DNA of 9,080 bases from positions 1 through 9,080 of the forward strand of contig JAAYND010000019.1 in NCBI GenBank assembly GCA_012521035.1. The letters run 5' to 3'. The stretch's first letter is position 1. Each line of letters begins with the position of its first letter. The notes beneath the pieces were generated by a model. The model was not told the origin of the DNA. It worked only from the letters and a program-made list of their open reading frames with translations, and made no database searches. Below, piece by piece: positions 1-5,434 of this stretch. A program made the translations under genes and the position numbers. Source of the DNA: Methanomicrobiales archaeon (GTDB lineage: Archaea > Halobacteriota > Methanomicrobia > Methanomicrobiales > Methanoculleaceae).

Positions 1-11
1 AGGCTTACACC

Positions 12-830
12 ATGGAGATTGCGTTTACCAAACTACACGGGAACGGGAACGACTTTATCCTGATCGATGAGCGCGACCGGGAGGTCATCCCCGAGGATAT
101 GAAAGGAGCGTTTGCGGCGCTCTACTGTGATCGCAGGTTCGGTATCGGCGCTGACGGCGTCCTCTTTCTCCAGGCATCTGATGCGGCCGACATAAAGATG
201 CGGCTCTTCCAGCCAGACGAGAGCGAGGCTGCGATGTGCGGGAACGGCATCCGGTGCCTTGCAAAGTACGCTTACGATGCCGGCTACGTGAAAGAGTCCT
301 GCTCGGTCGAGACCGGGGCCGGGGTCATCCCGGTCACGATGGATTACGCGGGCGATGAGTTCTCTGCGACCATCACCATGCCGACGCCCGCGTTCGACCG
401 GAGCGCCATCCCGGCAACCGGGAACGGTGAGTACAAAGAAGAGATCCTCGGGTTCACCGTCTACGCCACAAACGCCGGCGTCCCTCACGCTATCATATTC
501 GTAGAAGATATCGGCGCCGTCGATATCAGCGCCGCCGGCCCCGCCATCAGGAATCACCCCACCTTCGCTGAGGGAGCAAACGTCAACTTCGTCGAGCAGG
601 GAGAGGGCGACATCCTCACGATCCGGACGTTTGAGCGCGGCGTCGAGGACGAGACCACAAGCTGCGGTACCGGCGCCACCGCATCGGCCGCCGTCGCCCG
701 CCATCTCGGAAAGGTCGGAGATGAGGTCCGGGTCGAGACGGAAGGAGGCCCGCTCACCATCCGATTCGGAGACTCCGTAACCATGGAAGGTCCGGCCGAT
801 ACGGTCTTTGCAGGTGTTATACCGCTCTGA
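12..830 (+). CDS. dapF: Diaminopimelate epimerase (DapF)
   Basis: Interconverts LL- and meso-diaminopimelate by a cofactor-free two-cysteine mechanism, in the cytosolic diaminopimelate route to lysine. The 272-residue length is normal for the family. Both catalytic cysteines sit in their signature motifs: Cys76 in AAMCGNGIRC and Cys218 in TTSCGTGATAS. The N-terminal KLHGNGNDF motif (residues 7-15), GIGADGV (44-50) and the second-half substrate loop around NAGVPHA (154-160) and ERGVEDET (208-215) are all present, so the two mirror-image domains look intact and active. The ATG at 12 gives the expected N-terminus; only 11 bases precede it in the window, so its promoter and upstream partner cannot be judged. 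The last 14 bases overlap, tail to tail, the end of radB on the other strand. Identification is secure; expression as part of an upstream lysine operon is only a possibility. Confidence 0.95.
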   Translation: MEIAFTKLHGNGNDFILIDERDREVIPEDMKGAFAALYCDRRFGIGADGVLFLQASDAADIKMRLFQPDESEAAMCGNGIRCLAKYAYDAGYVKESCSVETGAGVIPVTMDYAGDEFSATITMPTPAFDRSAIPATGNGEYKEEILGFTVYATNAGVPHAIIFVEDIGAVDISAAGPAIRNHPTFAEGANVNFVEQGEGDILTIRTFERGVEDETTSCGTGATASAAVARHLGKVGDEVRVETEGGPLTIRFGDSVTMEGPADTVFAGVIPL

Positions 831-1488
831 TACCGTCTCCGGTTATCACAAAATCAAACGAAATTCCTTCCGGCCGGGACCGGTGTTTCCGGAGCACCGC
901 CTGCCGGACGCTATCTTTTTTCTCAAGCCGGATGATGGCCTTTGATATATGCTCAAGAGCCGTCCCGCCGAGGCCGGCGACCCGATCCCGCTCGACGTCC
1001 ATGTAGATCTGGTTGGTGATCAGGGCGGGGACGTCGTACTTCTTCGCAAGCCCGAGGAGCCTGACCATATGGTGTGAGAGGGCGCGCACCGTCTCACGCC
1101 CGAGGCCGAGCTCGGTCCGGTAGAGGGCGGTCGCCGAGTCTACCACGATCAGGCCCACGGGATCGCTCTTTTTGAGCACCTCCTCAGCATCGGCGATCAT
1201 CGCACCCTGCTGGACGAAGTCGAGTGGCTCAAAGAGGTAGAGTCGGTTCGCAAGCTCCTCTGCGCGGTCTCCAGCGATCTGCACAAACCGCTCCACCGAG
1301 AACCCCTCGGTATCGATATAGACGACCGAGTTCCCGGCCCTGAGGCTTGCCACCGCCGCCAGAAGGCAGAAGACACTCTTGCCGCTCGCAGACTCGCCAT
1401 ATACCTGGGTGATAGCCCGCCGCTCAAGCCCACCGCCGAGCAGGTCGTCGAGAGGGGGGCACCCCGTGCTGACCCGGTCCTGTTTCAA
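817..1488 (-). CDS. radB: DNA repair and recombination protein RadB
   Basis: Euryarchaeal RecA-superfamily paralogue of RadA that lacks the N-terminal helix-hairpin-helix domain. It is thought to assist RadA in homologous recombination (family knowledge). The 223-residue length is typical. Visible motifs are STGCPPLDDLLGGG (residues 7-20), Walker A GESASGKS (31-38, Lys37), a glutamate after the strand VVYIDTEG (55-62), Walker B GLIVVD (112-117) and ALITNQIY (155-162), equivalent to the RecA L2-loop region. The C-terminal basic stretch around RKHRSRPEG (200-208) is usual for RadA/RadB. The start is TTG at 1488-1486: an in-frame TGA lies two codons upstream and no ATG or GTG fits the conserved N-terminus. 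The TTG overlaps the larC stop as TTGA, so translation is probably coupled; no strong Shine-Dalgarno is visible beyond a weak G-rich stretch in the larC end. The 3' end overlaps dapF by 14 bases. Confidence 0.93.
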   Translation of the reverse strand: MKQDRVSTGCPPLDDLLGGGLERRAITQVYGESASGKSVFCLLAAVASLRAGNSVVYIDTEGFSVERFVQIAGDRAEELANRLYLFEPLDFVQQGAMIADAEEVLKKSDPVGLIVVDSATALYRTELGLGRETVRALSHHMVRLLGLAKKYDVPALITNQIYMDVERDRVAGLGGTALEHISKAIIRLEKKDSVRQAVLRKHRSRPEGISFDFVITGDGIRAV

Positions 1489-2678
1489 GGTTCAAGCACA
1501 CCCCGCTCAATGAAGAGACGGCGTGCGGCCACCTCAACGGCGCCGGTAACCTCCCGGAGCGGGATACCGAGTTCCCGTGCGCACGCCGCCACCTGGTCGT
1601 ACTCCGGCTTGAAGGAGGATATTTTTCCTGCCACCCAACCACATTTCACGTCGATCGTCCATTCCCGGCCCTGAAGCGTCACCGTGACCGGTTCAACAGT
1701 TCGCTCAGCGATGAACCGGTGGACCATCGGTATGCACCGTATGCCGAGCGTCCCGAGCTCCCCGGCCATCACCCCGGCGAGGTGATCAGTCGTATCGGGG
1801 TGCGCGATCACCCGGACGAGGTGCCCGCTCCGCCCCTTCTTCATCACCGCAGGGATGGCACTTGCGTCCCGTGCCCCCTCCTCCATCAGGCGGGCGAGCG
1901 TGTAGGCGAGTGTCTCCCCGGTCACATCATCCACGTTCGTCTCCAGGACGTCGACCCGGTCGCTGGTGACCCCATCTGCTACGGAGAGGAGCATCGAGCG
2001 GAGGACGTTCGGCCTTCCAGGCGGATCCCTGCTCCCCGCACCGTAACCGACTACCTGTATCTCTGCGGGACCGATCTCATCCGGCTTCATCGTCGCAAAC
2101 TCGGCGAGGAGGGCAGCCCCTGTCGGTGTGCAGAGCTCCCGGTCCTCATCTCCGCGAACCGTCTGCAGGTCTGATGCGGCGAGGATCGCCACCGTCGCCG
2201 GGGCCGGAACAGGGAACGTCCCATGAGCCCCGACTAAAAATCCTCTCCCGAGCGCCACCGGGAGAACCGCCACCCCATCGATATCCAGGGAGTGTAGAGC
2301 AGTGCAGGCTCCGACCACATCGGCTATGGCGTCGTCCGCCCCCACCTCATGAAAATGCGCCCCGGCTCCGTGGATGCTCTCCTCGGCCCTGTGGATCCTG
2401 AAAAAAACCCGGCGGGCCATCTCCCGGACCGGGGCCGGGGCGTCGCTTTTAGCCACCCGGTCGAGCACCTCGTCGAGGGTGCGGTGGTGCACCGGGGCAT
2501 GCGCTCTCACCCGGGTGGCCTGGATACCAGAGCGGTCTACCCGTTCTATTGTCGGTTCGCCGACGACTGAACGCATGGCTGCCCTGACAGCCTCCTCATC
2601 CGCGCCCAGATCGAGGAGGGATGCGATGACCATGTCGCCGGCGGCACCGCTGAACGGATCGAAGAGAAGTATGTTCAT
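1485..2678 (-). CDS. larC: Nickel pincer cofactor biosynthesis protein LarC
   Basis: LarC is the CTP-dependent nickel insertase that completes the nickel-pincer nucleotide cofactor first found in lactate racemase LarA (family knowledge). The 397 residues match the full-length family as one uninterrupted frame, unlike the Lactobacillus version, which is made by ribosomal frameshifting. Signatures visible are FDPFSGAAGDM (residues 6-16), HFHEVGADD (108-116), TPTGAALLAEF (184-194), ETNVDDVTGE (246-255), MKKGRSG (279-285) and the C-terminal KPEYDQVAACARELGIPL (357-374), so both the LarC1-like and LarC2-like parts are present. The ATG at 2678 gives the standard N-terminus MNILLFDPFSG. The gene has its own TATA box in the divergent region shared with cdc48 and is followed by radB with a four-base overlap. 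No larA, larB or larE is in the window, so the client enzyme is unknown. Confidence 0.93.
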   Translation of the reverse strand: MNILLFDPFSGAAGDMVIASLLDLGADEEAVRAAMRSVVGEPTIERVDRSGIQATRVRAHAPVHHRTLDEVLDRVAKSDAPAPVREMARRVFFRIHRAEESIHGAGAHFHEVGADDAIADVVGACTALHSLDIDGVAVLPVALGRGFLVGAHGTFPVPAPATVAILAASDLQTVRGDEDRELCTPTGAALLAEFATMKPDEIGPAEIQVVGYGAGSRDPPGRPNVLRSMLLSVADGVTSDRVDVLETNVDDVTGETLAYTLARLMEEGARDASAIPAVMKKGRSGHLVRVIAHPDTTDHLAGVMAGELGTLGIRCIPMVHRFIAERTVEPVTVTLQGREWTIDVKCGWVAGKISSFKPEYDQVAACARELGIPLREVTGAVEVAARRLFIERGVLEP

Positions 2679-2691
2679 GCGTCTCCAGTAC

Positions 2692-2699
2692 TTATAAAT
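2692..2699 (+). promoter_or_regulatory. TATA box for cdc48
   Basis: TTATAAAT on the plus strand, in GC-rich surroundings. A TATA box centred near 2695 predicts transcription starting about 25 bases downstream, near 2720, only a few bases before the cdc48 ATG at 2725. A GAGGT sits at 2719-2723 but is too close to the ATG for an ordinary Shine-Dalgarno, which agrees with a leaderless or nearly leaderless transcript. The transcription start is inferred from spacing only. Confidence 0.6.
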
Positions 2700-2704
2700 C
2701 CCCG

Positions 2705-2712
2705 AAATATAA
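2705..2712 (-). promoter_or_regulatory. TATA box for larC-radB
   Basis: TTATATTT when read on the minus strand (AAATATAA on the plus strand). It is centred near 2708 and predicts a start near 2683, about five bases before the larC ATG at 2678. It lies downstream of the cdc48 TATA box, so the two promoters interlock within 46 bases. The same bases read on the plus strand could also look like a TATA element, but that would start transcription inside cdc48. Confidence 0.55.
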
Positions 2713-2724
2713 GAACTAGAGGTA

Positions 2725-5142
2725 ATGCCCGAGATATACTTGAAAGTAGATAGCGCTTATCCAGAGGATCAGGGCGCGGGCAAGGCACGGCTCGACCCCG
2801 ATACCATGTTGCAGCTCAGGCTCAGCCCGGGCGATCTCGTCATTATTGAGGGAAAACGCCCGACCGTGGCCAAGGTCTGGCGTGCCATGGTGAACGACTG
2901 GCACCAGGGGAAGGTCAGGATCGATAACTTCACCCGGCTCAACACCGGTGCCAGCATCGGCGACCGGGTGAAGGTACGGACGCTGGATGAGGAGATCGAG
3001 GCAAAGCGAGTGGTTCTCGCACCGCCGGAGGATCTCCCGAAACAGCTCCCGATCAACTTCAGTAACGCCGTCAACAAACTGATCGACTTCCCGGTCATGA
3101 AGAATGATTCCGTGCCGATCCAGGCGGGGCTCCCGTTCATGCAGCCCCAGCTTGTTGCGTTCAAGGCCGTTGTGATCGAGCCGGAGAGCGCGGTGATCAT
3201 CACCAAGAATACAAAGATCGAGTTCTCCGAAAAACCGGCAGCCGGGTTTGAGGGCGTAAAGCGGATCAGCTACGAAGACGTCGGCGGCCTCAAGGATGAG
3301 CTCCAGCGGGTCCGCGAGACGATCGAACTCCCCATGCGCCACCCGGAGATATTCAGGAAGCTCGGTATCGAGCCGCCGAAGGGTGTCCTCCTCTACGGTC
3401 CGCCCGGGACAGGAAAGACCCTCATCGCAAAGGCGGTCGCAAGCGAGAGCGGAGCGCACTTCATATCCATCGCCGGGCCAGAGGTGATATCGAAGTACTA
3501 CGGCGAGAGCGAGCAGCGACTCCGCGAGGTCTTCGAGGAGGCACGGCAGAACGCACCCGCCATCATATTCATCGACGAACTCGACTCCATCGCCCCCCGG
3601 CGTGAGGAGGTTACGGGCGAGGTCGAGCGGCGTGTGGTGGCCCAGCTCCTCACGATGATGGATGGGCTTGAGGAGCGGGGACAGGTCGTTGTGATCGGGG
3701 CTACGAACCGGCTCGATGCCATCGATCCAGCCCTCCGCCGGCCGGGCCGGTTCGACCGAGAGATCGAGATCGGTGTCCCGGCCGAGAACGACCGGGCCCA
3801 GGTGCTCCAGATCCACACCCGTGGCATGCCGCTCGCCGACGACGTGGAGATCGGGTATATCGCCCAGCAGACTCATGGGTTTGTCGGGGCAGACCTCGCT
3901 GCACTTGCCCGTGAGGCGGCGATCAAGGCCCTCCGGCGCTACCTCCCCGAGATAGATATGGAGGCTGAGGAGATCCCGGCGGAGACCCTTGAGAAGATGG
4001 AGGTCATGAGCAAGGACTTCCGCGACGCCCTCCGCGACGTAGGACCGAGCGCCATGCGCGAGATCCTCCTTGAGGTTCCTCACACCCGCTGGGATGACGT
4101 CGGCGGGCTTGAGGAGGCGAAACAGGAGATCCGCGAGGCGGTGGAGTTCCCGCTCACCCGGCGGGAGCAGTTCGACGACCTCGGTATCGAACCGCCGAAG
4201 GGTGTCCTCCTCTACGGCCCGCCGGGAACCGGAAAGACCCTCATCGCAAAGGCGATCGCAAGTGAGAGCGGAGCGAACTTCGTGCCCGTCAAGGGCCCCC
4301 AGTTCCTCTCAAAGTGGGTTGGGGAGAGCGAACGGGCGGTCCGTGAGATCTTCAAGAAGGCCCGGCAGGTGGCGCCGTCCATCATCTTCTTCGATGAACT
4401 CGACTCGCTTGCACCTGCACGGAGTGAGGGTGCCGAGTCTCGCGTCATCGAGAGCGTCTTAAACCAGATCCTTACCGAGATCGACGGTCTTGAGGAACTG
4501 CGTGGTGTGGTGGTTATGGGGGCGACGAACCGGCCGGATATGGTTGATCCGGCGTTGCTCCGGCCAGGAAGATTCGACCGGCTCGTCTATATCGGCGCTC
4601 CCGGCCGGGATGACCGGACAAAGATCCTCGCGATCCATACCCGCTACATACCGATCGAAGGTTCGGCCATAGAGGAACTCGTAGAGATAACCGATGGCCT
4701 TCCTGAGGATGAACTCGAAGATCTGATGGCAGCTGCCGGAGCCGAGGGCCGCGTGAGCGTTGAGGATGTGAAGGCCCGCCGGCCTGCGATTGCGGCGAGC
4801 GATGACGAAGGGCTCCCGCGTTATCTCCGGCGGAAGAAGATCGTTGATATCTTTGCCCAGCAGCAGATGAGCCTTGATGATCCTGTGCGGGACGGTCTCC
4901 TGAGAGAGATCGCCACCGGAACCGATGGGTTCGTCGGGTCAGACCTCGAGGGGCTCTGCCGGGAGGCGGCCATGCTCGCCATGCGGGAGGGTGCCTCTTT
5001 CGTGAACCCGTCGCATTTCGATCAGGCACGGGAGAAGGTGCACGCGACGATGAACGAGAGGGTGCGGCAGTACTACGCGAAGATCCAGCAACACTTCAAA
5101 GGCGGGCTCCCGAAAGAGGTGCAGCCGCCAGAATACCAGTGA
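2725..5142 (+). CDS. cdc48: Cdc48/VCP-type AAA+ ATPase
   Basis: Archaeal Cdc48 (VAT/p97-like) is a hexameric cytosolic ATPase that unfolds proteins, feeding the proteasome or remodelling complexes (family knowledge). Residues 1 to about 85 form the Cdc48 N domain, about 100-170 the second N subdomain, then the two ATPase modules. D1 has Walker A GPPGTGKT at 225-232, Walker B IIFIDE ending at Asp284-Glu285, and arginine fingers Arg342 and Arg345 in GRFDR. D2 has GPPGTGKT at 498-505, IIFFDE ending at Asp557-Glu558, and Arg616 and Arg619. Both sites look active. The 805 residues exceed the roughly 730-760 usual for archaeal homologues. The excess lies in the D2 lid (about 649-727) and resembles a duplication. 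The C-terminus is EYQ, so the hydrophobic residue of a proteasome-docking HbYX tail is missing. The ATG at 2725 gives the canonical N-terminus. The gene is transcribed alone, with its own TATA box and a strong terminator. Confidence 0.96.
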   Translation: MPEIYLKVDSAYPEDQGAGKARLDPDTMLQLRLSPGDLVIIEGKRPTVAKVWRAMVNDWHQGKVRIDNFTRLNTGASIGDRVKVRTLDEEIEAKRVVLAPPEDLPKQLPINFSNAVNKLIDFPVMKNDSVPIQAGLPFMQPQLVAFKAVVIEPESAVIITKNTKIEFSEKPAAGFEGVKRISYEDVGGLKDELQRVRETIELPMRHPEIFRKLGIEPPKGVLLYGPPGTGKTLIAKAVASESGAHFISIAGPEVISKYYGESEQRLREVFEEARQNAPAIIFIDELDSIAPRREEVTGEVERRVVAQLLTMMDGLEERGQVVVIGATNRLDAIDPALRRPGRFDREIEIGVPAENDRAQVLQIHTRGMPLADDVEIGYIAQQTHGFVGADLAALAREAAIKALRRYLPEIDMEAEEIPAETLEKMEVMSKDFRDALRDVGPSAMREILLEVPHTRWDDVGGLEEAKQEIREAVEFPLTRREQFDDLGIEPPKGVLLYGPPGTGKTLIAKAIASESGANFVPVKGPQFLSKWVGESERAVREIFKKARQVAPSIIFFDELDSLAPARSEGAESRVIESVLNQILTEIDGLEELRGVVVMGATNRPDMVDPALLRPGRFDRLVYIGAPGRDDRTKILAIHTRYIPIEGSAIEELVEITDGLPEDELEDLMAAAGAEGRVSVEDVKARRPAIAASDDEGLPRYLRRKKIVDIFAQQQMSLDDPVRDGLLREIATGTDGFVGSDLEGLCREAAMLAMREGASFVNPSHFDQAREKVHATMNERVRQYYAKIQQHFKGGLPKEVQPPEYQ
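3361..3462 (+). repeat. D1 Walker A segment, near-identical DNA to 4180-4281
   Basis: These 102 bases, coding for LGIEPPKGVLLYGPPGTGKT and the next helix of D1, match 4180-4281 of D2 at an offset of 819 bases with 8 mismatches by my count. Two perfect runs of about 24-26 bases are included. The protein motif is conserved in all Cdc48 proteins, but the match extends to most third codon positions. Confidence 0.75.
4621..4986 (+). repeat. Apparent intragenic duplication in the Cdc48 D2 lid
   Basis: Within cdc48, residues 633 to about 675 (4621-4749) and about 705-754 (4837-4986) both resemble the segment that runs from the last core strand into the helical lid of an AAA module. Shared landmarks are KILAI versus KIVDI at 633 and 705, ELVEI versus LLREI at 651 and 725, and TDGLPEDELEDL (656-667) versus TDGFVGSDLEGL (733-744), six of twelve identical. 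The first copy keeps the HTR following the strand; the second keeps the standard GFVGSDLEGLCREAAM lid. The period is 72-77 residues. The resemblance is by eye and too diverged to see at the DNA level, so an unrelated insertion is possible. Confidence 0.5.
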
Positions 5143-5149
5143 GCGGATA

Positions 5150-5180
5150 CTCCGGGAAAGATCCCGGAGAACTCTTTTTT
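5150..5180 (+). terminator. Hairpin plus T-run terminator of cdc48
   Basis: Eight bases after the cdc48 stop, CTCCGGGA (5150-5157) pairs perfectly with TCCCGGAG (5162-5169) around a four-base loop. Six T residues follow at 5175-5180. This is an intrinsic-type terminator, and the T tract alone would suit archaeal termination. It separates cdc48 from the TPR gene. Confidence 0.75.
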
Positions 5181-5213
5181 GTGTGACCGGCGCCCCCATC
5201 GTATGCCACCCGG

Positions 5214-5238
5214 GTGCAAACTCCGCAGGTCTTTGCAC
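5214..5238. repeat. Short perfect inverted repeat in the intergenic gap
   Basis: GTGCAAA (5214-5220) and TTTGCAC (5232-5238) form a perfect 7-base inverted repeat with an 11-base spacer, about 200 bases before the next gene. It could be a protein-binding site, a weak RNA hairpin or chance. No tRNA cloverleaf or small RNA could be built around it. I see nothing convincing in the rest of 5239-5390. Confidence 0.35.
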
Positions 5239-5390
5239 ATCCCTGCGCGAGGCGGTAGTCGGGTGAAAATTTCAGTGAGATTTTTGAGGCAATGCCAGAC
5301 GGGACTTACTGATTGGATGAGTTATTCCGGCTGAGAAGACCACGATCCAGGCGCTGCCCCACGAGCCCGGCAAAGTCGTCATCCCGGGCC

Positions 5391-5418
5391 ATCAGAAAAG
5401 TTATTTTATCCTTCTGAT
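5391..5418 (+). promoter_or_regulatory. TATA box enclosed by an inverted repeat (candidate operator)
   Basis: TTATTTTAT at 5401-5409 is a TATA-like box centred near 5405. It predicts transcription starting near 5431, so the mRNA for the gene starting at 5435 would be essentially leaderless. The box lies inside a perfect 7-base inverted repeat, ATCAGAA (5391-5397) and TTCTGAT (5412-5418), whose arm centres are 21 bases apart, two helical turns. A dimeric repressor bound there would block TBP. The TATA call is moderately supported; the operator role is inferred. Confidence 0.45.
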
Positions 5419-5434
5419 ATTCACTATTCATGAG

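Noticed and set aside
33..704. 223-codon minus-strand frame inside dapF
   Set aside because: Antisense shadow of a gene with both catalytic cysteine motifs intact; the protein is low-complexity Gly/Asp/Arg rich.
888..921. Possible dapF terminator: 5-base stem plus six T residues
   Set aside because: The stem is short with an 11-base loop, and the T-run is explained by two AAA lysine codons of radB on the other strand.
2716..4083. 455-codon open frame on the minus strand across cdc48
   Set aside because: Antisense shadow of a GC-rich conserved gene; composition is unlike a real protein and it lies wholly over the Cdc48 N and D1 coding region and the promoter.
5205..5240. tRNA T-arm-like stretch around GGGTGCAAACTCC
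   Set aside because: No acceptor stem, anticodon arm or D arm can be built around it.
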